A stretch of DNA of 64,000 nucleotides, from NCBI RefSeq assembly GCF_963169125.1, contig NC_084796.1:219442448-219506447 (forward strand), in the 5' to 3' direction. Under the pieces are notes generated by a model. That model made no database searches. It was not told the origin of the DNA and worked only from the letters and a program-made list of their open reading frames with translations. The translations under genes and the position numbers were made by a program. This stretch comes from Humulus lupulus (Eukaryota > Streptophyta > Magnoliopsida > Rosales > Cannabaceae). Below, piece by piece: positions 22,561 to 33,838 of this stretch; the stretch's first letter is position 1; every line of letters starts with the position of its first letter.

Positions 22561-24018
22561 GCAACAGAAATTCCAATTTGTTGTAGAGTAGATGTGGTGA
22601 AAAGAGGTGGTGACGACCTGGAAATCACTAAGAAGAATTCCATGGCTCAATGTGGTATGTGAACAGTTCTTCATCGTGTGAAAATGATCTTTAGTGGGAA
22701 ATCTCGATTGATACATGAGCGGTGGAAATCTCCAAAAATTTGCAATATTAAGAAACGAGTGTCCACTCATGAAACTTTGGAACTCAAGGACTTGACGGGT
22801 GGCTTGGATCCGAGTTGAATCTAATAAGGAGGTCAGCATCCGGCTAAAAGACGTTGACGACAGCGCATTTGGGAGGATCTTTTTATTTTTGTTAAGTATT
22901 TATTTTTATTTTTGAACAATTTGAATTTTTGGGATTTTTTTTTTCCTTAAATTTTAGGTTCAATCTTTATTCTGTAACTTCTGTTATATTTTTTAATCGT
23001 GAAAAAAAATCATAAAAGTTTGAAAAAAAGGCTCAAAAAGGGCCATTTCATGGCATATGGTGCGACCGCACCCACAGAGACCCAGGGCTAATGGAGCAGG
23101 TAGCGCGACCGCGCTAGTTCAAAACAGGTATATGGGAAGAGTAGCGCGACTGCACTCGCACAAACTGGGAGTTTTAAAACTCTCCAAAACATGATTTTTT
23201 CAATTTTTTTTTTACATCTTCTTCTCTTCTCAGAAATCTCTCAATTCTCTCAACTGAATCTGAGCCTCTCCACACCAATTGGTATGAATTTTCTCTCTTG
23301 GCTTTCTTTCCTCTTGGTGATCTTGCTTCTACATTGTAAGTGTTCTTCACCATTTTTATCTCTCCATTGAAATGTTCTTTTGCTTAATAGATAAAATTTG
23401 ACAATGTTTATTATTTTTTATGATAACCTTTTGTAATTTTTGAATTTATTGTGGTTATTGTAGATTATGAACCTTATTGTTTGTTGGTATTGAGGATTCT
23501 TGGTGGAAAACTGTGGGATTGAGCATTGAACAAGTTTGGAGGAACTTATGACCTACAATTTGGGGCTTTTGAAATTCTTGATGTTATTATGAAATTAGAT
23601 TGAAATTATTGTGATGCTTGTGAATTGTTGCCATCTATTTCATTGAGTTTTATTGTAATTTGAGAGAATTTCTCAATTGGAAATTTATAGGGCATGAAAT
23701 TGGTGATTTTGTTAATTGTGATGTTTTGAGATAAAATTGAAGTTCCATTGAGTAATTATTGATGATGTCATACTTGATTATGCTTCGGTATTGATTCAAT
23801 TTTGTAATTTCTTGTCCAATTCAGTTATTTGGCATTTTAGGTCATCACATTAGGGATTTTTAATTTTTCATGCAATTGCCCATGTTCTTGTGTTTTTGGT
23901 GATCTTTGATATTATTTAAACTTGCTTGGGTGATTGTGAGGGCTTTTTTGAAAAAAAAAAATTATTAAAATTGTGTTTAATTTTTGGTGAGAAAATTTTC
24001 AAAATTGTTTTTATTGAT
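22561..24018 (+). other. Scar of missing pol plus linker before the env-position ORF
   Basis: Only about 270 bp separate the protease end from the GGCTAAAAGACGTTGACGACAGCGC...GGGAGG segment (22840-22880), which in Athila-type elements lies after integrase. No RT, RNase H or integrase motif is found, although these normally need roughly 3 kb. From 22886 the sequence is an AT-rich linker. It includes three GC-rich palindromic motifs of the GCGCGACCGCGC type (23060-23165) and a TC-rich leader-like stretch at 23215-23300. Confidence 0.65.
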
Positions 24019-25218
24019 ATGGCACCCCCTATGAGGAGAAATAAAAAAATGCAAGAACCATTGCGTGAATCACAAGATACCAATATAGAGCCTACCTCTA
24101 GATTTACCGATGCTAGTTCTAAGGCTATGTGTAAAATAGAAAAGTCAAGGAGTTTGATTCCGAAGAGGGGATTTGCCACTAATGTTGAGGGATAGTTTAT
24201 TGTTCTTGAGGAATATGCCAATGTTATTAACACCCATCATTGGAAGTATTTTTGTTCCCCACCTATCCATGTTGAGATCTCAATTGTTAGGGAATTCTAT
24301 GCCAATGACTATGACCATGACTATACTTGGCAAAGAACCATTGGGGGGAAGACTGATAGTTTTGATAGAAAGGTGATTAATGATTTCTTTAGGTTGCCCA
24401 CACGTAACAATGAGGATTATCAGTATTTGAAAAATAATTGCTATGAGGAGAGTACCTAGAATACAATTTTGACTGCTTTGACTCCAGCTAGGAGTCAATG
24501 GACTTTCAATAGGACAATTAGAATAGGTTTTCCCTTTAATTTGTTGACTAGAGAGAAAATAATTTGGTTGAATTTCCTCTATGCAAATCTGACACCTAGT
24601 AGTCATGTGACTACTATGAATCATCATAAGGAAATATTAGTTTATGCTGTTTTGTCAGGTATGTATGTAGATATTGGTAGGGTTATAGCCTCACAATTCC
24701 ATTCTACATTGTTCACTCAAAATGTGGGGTTATATTTTCCTAGTTTGATCACTAGTCTTTATTTGAAAGTCGGGGTCCAATTTGATGAGACAGAAGAGCT
24801 TTTGACTCCTTTGATTTATGACACTGTTCAGATTAACAAGACCAAAATATTTGGTTCTGCTAGTATTGCTTCTGCAGGTGACACTTCGTCTCAAGCTCGG
24901 CCTAGACATTCTCATTCCTCTCCTTTGGAGGAGAGGATGAGTAGATTGGAGCAAAATTCCCAGGAGCATCATTTATGGAGCATCAGTATGGCCCATTGTC
25001 AGAATGGGTACCAGCAGGCATTTGCCTCTCATTTCAAAATTGACACAAGTCAATTGCCTCAGTTTCCAGAGCACCGTATTTTGGCTATTCTCCACCTAAG
25101 GGGATGGTGGCGAGGGTCCTTCATCGTGAGTAGTCTGAGTTTTTTAGATAAGTTTCTATTCTCTAGTTTTTCTTTAAAAATTGAGGACAATGTTTATGGT
25201 AAGTTTAAAATGCCCTAA
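24019..25218 (+). pseudogene. Athila-like ORF in the env position (plant transposon protein domain)
   Basis: ATG at 24019 follows a long T-rich leader. The frame runs to 25218 with two in-frame TAG codons (24193-24195 and near 24457). It has a basic N-terminus. The region from FIVLEEYANVI to about 24850 has the Trp/Phe-spaced pattern of the domain annotated as a putative plant transposon protein in Athila-group elements (for example IRIGFPFNLLTREKIIWL). A Ser-rich linker and a short coiled coil (LEERMSRLEQNSQEH) follow. No signal peptide is evident. Its role is unknown; 'env-like' refers only to its position after pol. The last 40 codons may read into an intron or untranslated sequence. Confidence 0.65.
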
Positions 25219-25418
25219 ATTACTACTTTGCAAAACGTCTCCATACTCATTAAGTTATAGAATAAAAACCACTTAACATATGAAATCTAGTGGGGCCTTG
25301 ATAAAACATGCAAGTTGGGCCAAATAGTTTAAAATAAAAAAAAAAAGAGTGCTTATGCAACGTTTACAACAAATAATTTTTAAGTCCCACTATTAGTTTT
25401 GTTTTTTAAATTTAAGTT
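25219..25418 (+). other. Athila-like sequence up to the element 4 insertion
   Basis: AT-rich, noncoding. It continues after element 4 at 37415-37452. The joint carries AAGTT on both sides (25414-25418 and 37415-37419). Confidence 0.6.
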
Positions 25419-26009
25419 TGTTGACCCAGATTTTGGTCAACTGACACGGAGTCAGAATACGCTTGATGTGAATTAATGCGTTGAGAAGAACGTAATGACA
25501 AAAATAATAAGAACACGATATTTTATAGTGGTTCGGTCCTAGGATCTGGTAATGACCTACGTCCACTTAGGCTGTTATTGATGTGAGAATCAAAGGAGTG
25601 ATCAAAGAACTAGGGTTCAATGAGTTTCACCAACCTCTGAAGAACAATACAATATTTCAGATAGAATTACACTAGTATTCAGTAATTCGAAAGCCAAAAG
25701 TCCCTCCCTTGAGCTATCTTTCTCTATTTATAGGCTCAAGGGGGATTACATGATTTTGTTGTCGATATTCTCTCCTAAATAACCGGATATTCAGGAGATT
25801 GTGTGAGTTAAATTTGGGATTTACAAAGATCTTTATTGTAATATTACATTGCATGCGGAACCATCAACCAGACTGGTCGTAGGTAAGACTGGGCTGCTTA
25901 CTGCTTCTTATACGTCTTCTGGTCAATACACTAGCAGAGTTCCTCCAGATGTCAGCCACGTGTCCAGGGATCACTTGCCACGTCATCAATGCCAATTTTT
26001 TGGATAACA
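25419..26009 (-). repeat. 3' LTR of element 4
   Basis: Runs from TGTTGACCCAG to GGATAACA in plus-strand reading, 591 bp, the same length as its partner. A minus-strand TATAAATAG box is at 25724-25732. Confidence 0.93.
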
Positions 26010-26023
26010 TTTTCCCCCCAAGT
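26010..26023 (-). other. Polypurine tract of element 4
   Basis: Minus strand ACTTGGGGGGAAAA, immediately next to the 3' LTR, where the primer for plus-strand DNA synthesis is expected. Element 5 has a similar GGAGCTTGGGGGGCAGA in the same place. Confidence 0.85.
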
Positions 26024-26848
26024 TTATTTATTACGAGCAGTAAATAAACTTTTGAGCGAACGACCCTTCGGTAACCTCACCATGCGTGTCAGAACCCTTC
26101 GTGTGTCCTTGGAAAAAGCAACCTACTCCTATCTAATCATGACCTTTCGGTTCCCCAGTAATAATTCGACGGCTTTCTCGCTTCCCCATACTTCGAAAAA
26201 GGGAAACTGATGATTACACCTTTTTAATGCCACAGACAAACTTATATGACATCTCCAAACTTCCCTTTTTCTTTTTACGCACGCCATTGCCTTCTTAAGA
26301 AACCCTAAAAACCAGAGCTTCAATCTTCTCCCGGAGACCGTTCTTCTGCATTTTCAAGACTCGGCCCGAGAGTTCCTTGATTTCCGAAGACTCTTTACCA
26401 CTCTCAATGATCTTCTTTCTGGTAAGTCTTCGAATCTTTATGTTTTGTATTTTCGTAATGCATGCTTCTGTATGTTGACTGTTTGAGTTCATCTTCTTCT
26501 GGTTTGAGATGCTTGTGAGTATAATGTCTTGTGGGTAAAAAGAGTTACGAGTTAGTTTGATAGTTGGGATCATACTTTTAGGACGTAAAATCGAAGTAAA
26601 AATTCGATCTCTAGGCTAGTTGGAAAATAGGTTTTTCCCGCCCTAAGGGGAGTTGAAAAAGCTTTTTTGAAATTTTTTTTACTTTCACCCTTTGATCCGT
26701 TCTCAAACTGTTCGTGTGGAAAAATTTAGCTTTTTGTTAGAATGCGGTTGTGTAAAAGCTTGACTTTTATACTCGACCAGCATTATTCTAAAAAAGCCTT
26801 TAAAAATTCTCTATCTTCACCTCCCCATTCTTCTGTTTGCAGACTTTG
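26024..26848 (+). promoter_or_regulatory. Upstream region and 5' UTR intron of the antisense gene of element 4
   Basis: No coding sequence. A pyrimidine-rich leader at about 26290-26420 ends in a good splice donor (CTG/GTAAGT, intron from 26422). A good acceptor (TTTGCAG) closes the intron at 26842, six bases before the first ATG of the antisense frame (26849). This layout, leader plus 5' UTR intron, supports transcription of the plus strand from a promoter inside the element. I see no convincing TATA box. Confidence 0.45.
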
Positions 26849-29472
26849 ATGCCAGTTTTGTGGGGAGGTGAACGGTCCATCGACGACGATCTTCTCGCCC
26901 AGCTGCTCGAAGGAGAAGAACAACCAATCAACCGAATTCATGAGATTCCTTTTTCACGATCTTCCTCCAGACCTGGTCCTCAAATGGCCCTTTCTAAGTC
27001 TTCAGGCAAGAAAAGACCTGATTCTGAAGATAGTCCAAGCTCTCCTACCCAGCCTGATTCGCAGGCTAGGATTCCCTCGACCAGCGGTCGAGACAATCCT
27101 GTTCTTGACCCTAATATCCAAGCTAGGGCCCGCCCTCGCCATCAGAATCTGCCTGATTTCGAGTGGTATTTCTCCCCGACCAGCCTAGTGACTCCTCGGA
27201 TGGTTGCCAACTATCTCAGGAAGTATCCTCTCACAGGGGTCACCCTTAAAATTCCTGCTGCAGACCAAAGGGCTAACCTTCCCGGAGGTGTATACAGTGC
27301 CTGGTCTCGGTATCACATAGAGGTGAGGGCTATCCTCCCTCTACATCCTTTTTATCAGAGGGTGGCTAATTATTTCGATGTCGCCCCATTCCAAATTACT
27401 CCAAACGAATATAGAATGCTGGCCGCACTCTATACCCTGTACAAACTTAAAAAATGGCCAGAACCTACCCCCCATGAGGTCAATTATCTCTTTGACCTCA
27501 AGTCCAACCCTCAACAGTATGGGACAGGCTTCTTCCATCTTTGTCATCAGGAGACAAACCGGACGTTCCTAAGTGACACCACGTACATATCCAACGCGGG
27601 GAAGTACAGCAAGGAGTACTTCCTTACTCCGGACATAACTAGCAACAACCTGGCCTTCGCCCGAGGAGGTAAGTGCTGTCTTTTACTGGTTGATAATTTT
27701 AATCAAAGAGTTTCCCTTCATTCTCCTCAAATTATACTTTGTCTTTCAGGCCCATGGTTACGTCCGACCCCAACACCAGACATGGTGTTGAGGTCCAATG
27801 CACTGGCCAGGATGACAGACGCGGAAAAAAGTGTCAAGTCCCTGGTCACTGATGAAAATCTGAGGCTTTCTGGCCTCCTGGCTCCTCGCCATGAAACAAG
27901 AGGACCCGTGGTAGCCGATGCCACTGCCGAGGGGGTTCCCGAGCAGCAACCTCCTGCGTCTCCTCCACGAAGGAGGCCGACGAGGGTTACAATCAGGGAA
28001 CCTACGAGCAATTGTCCTGCGGAAAGGGCCTTCTACTCCCCAAGGCAAGGGGAAACAAAAGGCAAAAGAGCCGATTGTGGACTTGGGGGAATCCTCCGAT
28101 GAAAACGGTACAGTAATTTCGCTTTTAAATAGCTTGCCAATTCCCTGTCACTTGTTTGACGGGGAGGCCAACTTTACATATACTCCAAATCTAGGGCCAA
28201 ACTTCTTCGTGCTAGATAGTGAGTGTGTGACTAATAGAGTCAATAGTATAGCAACCAGTAGTTGTAGCTCGGGTATTAACTTTGTGACCTTCCTTTCCGT
28301 TTGATGAAAAGTTTTCATCTGCCTTTATCTTATCATTCACACATGTTTACTTATATGCAGATATGGCCACTCCCAACGTCTTTGACCTATACCAGGCTGA
28401 GGAGGAAGAGGAAGTTCCTCAGCTCCGGCGAAAGTCGTCTAGGAGGCATAATGGTGAAACAAGCCAAGGACCTCCTGCCAAGAAGGGTCGAATAGAGGTT
28501 CCTCCTAAGGACACGCCAACTGGGCAAACCTCAGCCCAGCCTCTGACTCCTGCTGAGAAGGAGACTCCTCCTGCTCCAACAAACCCTCCGGTTGCGCCCA
28601 CCAGGGAACAAAACAGGCGGGAAAAAACCCTTGGGGCCAAACTCTCGAACTGCGCCTTACGAGCAGCCAAGGACCGCCTTGCACACATCGTGAAGAACGA
28701 CCGCTTCAAGGATGCAATGGTTGAGGCAGAGAGTATGGGGGTCGACCAAATTCTGAACAGGATCCTGAATGAAATTTCCAGCGTAAGTATTTTTCATCTC
28801 TCTAGCCTTTGTCTTTCCTTCCTTGCCACCGGTTCTAACTTTTTCCTTTGTTCACAGGCCTTGTTGTCTGCAACTGCTGCTTGTACCCATGCCCAAGCCT
28901 CTATCAACTAGGCTCGGGCAAAGGCTATCGAGAGGTACCAGGTGAAAGCAGCCGAGGAGCTTTCGGCTGCAGAAGCCAGGCATGCGAAGGAGTTAGAGGC
29001 GATCGTTCAGCAGAGGGATGTTGCAGTGACAAAGCTATTGGAGGTTGAAGCTTCGAAGGCAGTTATAATAAAGCAGAGAGAGGAGTATCAGGAGGCCAAC
29101 CGAGTCCAATATCGCAAATGCAAAAGACTGGGCGAGGAGCTTAAGTCCAAGGACGAGGCCATCGCTACTCTTGAGGGCAAAGTAGAGCAGCTGAAGCTTG
29201 ACAACTCTAAGAATCTGGAAAGGTATAAGAATACGACGCTCCGGTGTTTTTACAACTTCTGGAAAAACAACCAGGGTGCCAACTTCGGCTATCTTTCGGA
29301 AGATGTTAGGAATGCTGAGCTAGCCCGCTGCACTGCACAACTGGCTGAGGAGGAGGCAAGAGCAAGGATCCCTGCTTCCCCAAGCATCGCTGGCGTAGAG
29401 GAAGAAGGAGTTGCTGAGGATGCTGCCAACCAGAATGTTGATAAAGACCTTCCTGCTCCTAATGCCTCTTGA
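26849..29472 (+). pseudogene. Antisense spliced gene of element 4 (putative gypsy-type transposon domain, coiled coil)
   Basis: Exon 1 starts at ATG 26849 (MPVLWGGERS). Its first 130 residues are polar. A domain then follows (about 27300-27620) matching the family called 'putative gypsy type transposon' (PF04195): LPLHPFYQRVANYF, ITPNEYRMLAALYTLYKLKKW and FHLCHQE. GT-AG introns are 27669-27749 (81 bp, in frame and free of stops), about 28109-28360 and 28783-28857. Later exons are Pro/Lys-rich, then a long coiled coil (about 28910-29240), a FYNFWKNNQGANF motif and an acidic tail. Defects are a frameshift near 28010 and an in-frame TAG near 28910. The gene runs opposite to gag-pol and converges with it. 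The function is unknown; element 5 has a homologue. Confidence 0.75.
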
Positions 29473-29798
29473 GCTTTTATTATTATTTTTTCTTTCTTTT
29501 GATTACACGACCCACGGGTCGTGATGTAAAGACAATATCTTTTTTTTTTTAATTTACTGCATGGGCAGCAAACTTTTCCTTTTATTTGAATAGTTACATC
29601 CAAGCAGTGATGCTTGTGGTGTAAAAGATTGCATCATGATGCTATAATATTTTCATTTATTATAACATTTGTCCGTATGACCGAACTTAGCATAGTACTT
29701 TGGCTTGATTTAACAAAATATAAATTTTGAAAAATACTCTAAGTACCTTAGCATGCTTTCACTCATTTTGTTCATGTGTTTACATACCTCATGGTATG
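29473..29798. other. 3' end region of the antisense gene
   Basis: Noncoding, T-rich sequence after the stop of the antisense gene at 29472. It probably contains the antisense 3' UTR. No clear polyadenylation signal can be singled out. Confidence 0.35.
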
Positions 29799-30329
29799 TG
29801 TTGACTGCGTTTTTAGCCAACGACGTGAGAACATCAATAACGACAAGCCTTCAAGAGAAATAAAAACGACAACAGACGGTATCAACAAGAAAAGTAAATA
29901 ACACAAGAGATTTTTATAGTGGTTCAGCCCCGATTGTCGGTAATAGCCTAATCCACTTAGAGTTGTGATTTATAGATCCGTACTCAAGATCAGATGGACT
30001 GAGCCAACTGAGTTTCTTCAGTACAGATTGCAAAAATACAAGAATTCTCTCTTATTTCAACACTTTCTCTCTCTAGAACAGACAGACCCAATTTTCTCTC
30101 TCTAGAAAGAAGAAGCAGAAGGAAGTCCCTCTCTCATCCCATAAACTCTCTATTTATAGGCCTGGGATCCTCAACTGATATCCCCTTATGATAGGGATAT
30201 TTTATTATATTTATTACATTTAAAGATTCAAAATTCGAAATGTAACAAACCCCCCATTTGTGGGAAGAATGAGAGATTCCCGCGTATGTTGTTGGAGTTG
30301 TGTCTGACTTAGTCTCCTCTAGCTAGTTG

Positions 30330-30480
30330 GTCCACCTCCTACTCACTACCCATGCAAGTGCTGGTTGAACATGCATGGTGGTAGGATATGCATGGTGGTA
30401 GGACATGTTTTTGTGGGTTGAACGTGCATGGTGGTAGGACATGCACTTCTCTCCTCTAACATGACACTCTCCTCTAGCAT
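30330..30480. repeat. Short direct repeats (CATGCATGGTGGTAGGA type)
   Basis: Three to four imperfect copies of a unit of about 20 bp with GGTGGTAGGA lie in the upstream part of the solo LTR. Confidence 0.6.
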
Positions 30481-30775
30481 GCCATGTTCCCCCTTGAACC
30501 AATCTCCTTGGCTTCTCCTCGGACCAAGGTGGTCCGAGGTAACCTCCTTGGCACCTCACCTTGGAAAACATTGAAGCAACCTCCTTGGCACCCCACCTTG
30601 GACAAGTTCAAGGCATTCTCCTCTAGCATCTCCCAAACATGTCTGATCGAACATTGTATAGGCTCTCCTTATCAAAATCTAAGTCTCCATTCTCTTGCAT
30701 GAGACTCCTCCTCCTTAGCTACTTATCTTGGACACGTTCGAGCCAACACTTAGAAAACCTTGGGAGGCTTACCTC

Positions 30776-31015
30776 CTACACACCCTTGGGGTCTCCTAGG
30801 ACCACATCCTCCTTGGGGTCTCCTAGGACCACTTTCTCCTTGGGGTCTCTTAAGACCACTTTCTTGAGTTCTCCTCGGACCTCATCCTTGGTTATCCTAG
30901 GATCAGTCTCTTGGGGTCTCCTAGGACCACATCCTCCTTGGGGTCTCCTAGGACCATTCCCCTTAACTCTCCTAGAATGCACTCCCCTTAGTCTCCTAGG
31001 ATGCATCTTCCTATT
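30776..31015. repeat. Minisatellite in the solo LTR (GGTCTCCTAGGACCA unit)
   Basis: About nine imperfect copies of a roughly 26-bp unit containing the palindrome-like TCCTAGGA core. The array creates long but meaningless open frames on both strands. Confidence 0.85.
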
Positions 31016-31029
31016 TTTTGGGTATAACA

Positions 31030-31404
31030 GTATGCTTTGCTATCGATGTGCCTTATATGCCCCCCAAGTGATCGAGGAGCTTCAGGTCCTTGGTCACTTG
31101 CCTTGACCATGACCTGTTCGAATATTTCTGCTCGAGTGAAAAAGTAATACTTGTAATACAGCAAAACAACACACGTAATGAACAAATACTTGTAAATGTA
31201 AATTTACAAAGGTTGGCAAGAATGACTGGCTGCGCACAGTCCCTTGTAATCTCGTATTAAAAATGGACTAAGCATGTCTTTACGAGTGATTCTAAAATAG
31301 AATCTTACATATACGAGCGATTAGCCATACAGCGTGGCTAATCCTCTTTGCTAAACTTGTAAAAAGAAAAATTTAATACAAGCCAGTCCTTTAAAAAGGA
31401 CTAT
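31030..31404. other. Spacer between integrase and antisense gene in element 4
   Basis: Noncoding. It begins with the GTATG duplication of the solo LTR and contains CCCCCCAAG near 31060. Nothing else is supportable. Confidence 0.4.
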
Positions 31405-33690
31405 TCACTGATAGTACTTGCGCAGGTGTTCTCCATTCCAATAACGTGGAATGAGATCTCTGTTTAGGCGTGCAAGTTTGTAGGTGCCCGGATGAAGGAC
31501 TTCTTCAATCTGGTAAGGTCCTTCCCAATTAGGTCCGAGTACTCCAGCAGTAGGGTCACGGGTATTCAAGAAAACTCGTCGTAGCACCAAGTCACTGACT
31601 TTGAATTTTATTTCTTTAACTTTGGAGTTAAAGTACCGGGCGACTTTTTGCTGGTACGCAGCAACTCGGAGTTGGGCTTTTTCCCGTATCTTGTCAATTG
31701 AGTCTAGGGACTCCATCATCAGTTGGCTGTTCTGGTCCTGGTCGTATGTTAGGCGTCGATGCGAGGGGGGATCTAACTTGACAGGCAACATCACCTCATA
31801 TCCGTACGCTAAGGAAAATGGGGTATGTCCTGTCGCTATTCGGTGAGACGTTCTATACGACCAGAGGACTTCAAGCAGCTGCTCTGGCCATGCTCCCTTA
31901 GCATCTTCAAGCCTCTTCTTCAGGGTATCTTTAAGAGTTTTATTCATGGCCTCGACCTGCCCGTTTTCTTGGGGGTGTGTAACTGAAGAAAAGCTTTTAA
32001 TAACTCCATGTCTTTCGCAGAAATCGGTGAATAAGTCATTGTCAAATTGGGTTCTGTTGTCTGAAACTATCTTTCTAGGCAAACCATATCGGCAGATAAT
32101 GTTCTTGATGACAAAGTCAAGAACTTTCTTGGTCGTGATGGTAGCGAGCGGTTCAACTTCGGCCCATTTGGTGAAGTAATCAACTGCCACGACTGCGTAC
32201 TTTACTCCGCCTTTCCCTGTAGGTATGGATCCAATCAAATCTATCCCCCAGACCGCCAAAGGCCACGGACTTTGCATCTGTTTCAATTCGTTTGGAGCTG
32301 CTCGTGGAATCTTGGAGAACCTTTGACATTTATCGCATCTTAGTACAAACTCCATCGAATCCTCGTTCATAGTTAGCCAGAAGTAGCCTTGCCTTAGGAT
32401 CTTCTTTGCCAAACTCTGCCCCCCAGCGTGATCCCCACAGAAGCCTTCATGCACCACTTTCATGAGTTCCTTAGCTTTTTCTGGTGTAACGCATCTGAGT
32501 AGTGGCATTGAATATCCTCTTCAGTACATAACACCATCAACCAGTATGTACCTAGCGGCTCGCCTTTGTAGAGTTATGGCTTTGTTTCTATCTGCCGGTA
32601 GCACACCGTTCATCAGATATTCCCAGTAAGGTGCCATCCATGTATCCTCCATTTGAATCTCCATATTGGTCTCAACCGCTTGTATGCTTGGCTCACTCAG
32701 TCTTTCTACTGGCACAATGTTCAAAGTGTCAGCATCCTTCACGCTCGCGAGTTTGGCTAAGGTGTCTGCATTTGAATTCTGATCCCGCGGTATTTGCTAG
32801 AGGGTGTACTCTGTAACCTGGGCTAGCAGGTCCTTTGTTTTATTTAAGTAGGCCATCATTTTTAAACCTCGCGCTTGATATTCTCCTAGAACTTGGTTCA
32901 TGACCAGCTGTGAGTCACTGTAAATATCAAGCGTTTTTATGCTCATATCTTTTGCCATTCTCAATCCAGCGAGGAGCGCTTCATATTCGGCTTCGTTATT
33001 TGACGCGGTGAAGTCGAACCTGATGGCGCAGTGAAATCGATGCCCTTCCGGCGTTATCAATATCACTCCCGCTCCAGCGTGGGATTCGTTGGACGACCCA
33101 TCCGTGAATAACTTCCACGAAGGAGCTTTGTCTTGAGGCTCAGGCGCTTTAGGCTGTTCGCACTGTTCGCTGTCTGGGAGTTCGGTGAATTCTGCAATAA
33201 GATTGGCCAAGACTTGTCCCTTTACTGCTGCTCGTGGTGAATAAGTTATATCGAACTGCCCTAGTTCGACTGTCCATTTTAATAATCGCCCAGCCGCCTC
33301 TAGTTTTTGGAGGACTTTCCGAAGGGGCTGGTAAGTTAAAACTGTGATAGGGTGGGCTTGGAAGTAAGGCCACAATTTCCTAGAGGCCAGGATTAAGCAA
33401 TATGCTAACCTCTCGATTGGTGGATATCTCAATTCTGCCCTGATCAGTTTCTTGCTAACATAGTAGACTGCTTTTTGTACGCCTTCTTCCTCTCGTACTA
33501 GCACCGCACTAGCAGCAACTTCAGTAATAGCCAGGTAAATAAACAAAGTTTCTCCTTCGATTGACTTTGATAAGATGGGAGGCTATGCCATATGAGCCTT
33601 CAAGGCCTGGAATGCCTGCTCACAGTCTCCTCTCCATTCAAACTTCTTATTTCCCCTAAGTAGATTGAAGAAAGGGACGCACTTGTCTGG
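31405..33690 (-). pseudogene. Element 4 pol remainder: RNase H, second RNase H, integrase
   Basis: The first RNase H-like domain covers about 33200-33690 (VYYVSKKLIRAELRYPPIE). The second, archaeal-type RNase H covers about 32770-33130 and keeps its acidic residues (FTDGSSNE, NNEAEYEALLAGL, YSDSQLV). Integrase (31405-32508) has the HHCC finger (HEGFCGDHAGG, CDKCQRF) and the catalytic triad (GIDLIG, SDN, QENGQVEA), then a C-terminal GPYQIEEVLHPGTYKL segment. Stops lie at 32794-32796, 32518-32520 and near 33580. Integrase itself is a long uninterrupted frame of 367 codons. The only visible oddity in the core is Arg for Gly after SDN. Confidence 0.85.
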
Positions 33691-33760
33691 TGGGCTCTAA
33701 GTTTTTTCCGACTTTTACAACTCTGGTCGGGTCTTTTTCGTCGAGTTGGACCTCCTCCAA
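33680..33760 (-). other. Deletion junction where the RT domain of element 4 is missing
   Basis: After the protease frame ends at 33839, degenerate sequence reads to VKVGKNL and then, about ten bases later and in another frame, DKCVPFFNLLRGNKKFEW. In element 5 the same two landmarks (KLGKNL at 42461 and TDKC at 43347) are 885 bp apart and enclose the whole RT. About 875 bp is therefore absent here. Confidence 0.85.
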
Positions 33761-33838
33761 GTCCTTGACGGGTCCAACGTTTTCTTCAAAATTCCCAAAG
33801 CGAGGATCTAGATCTTTGTCCTCACTTTGGGCAACACC

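Larger units (their letters stand above)
29799..31029 (-). repeat. Solo LTR (Tat-like family) inserted in element 4
   Basis: 1,231 bp running from TGTTGACTGCG to GGTATAACA in plus-strand reading, flanked by the exact duplication GTATG (29794-29798 and 31030-31034). It shares the GTGGTTC...CCACTTAG block with the element 4 LTR, in the same orientation, and has a minus-strand TATAAATA box at 30151-30158. No internal sequence remains, so it arose by recombination between two LTRs after insertion. Confidence 0.9.

Noticed and set aside
27727..28048. Minus-strand open frames opposite the antisense gene
   Set aside because: They are shadows of a GC-rich coding exon, with no motif.
30639..31106. 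Long plus-strand open frame rich in Leu, Gly and Pro
   Set aside because: It lies in the minisatellite of the solo LTR; the openness on both strands comes from the repeat unit.
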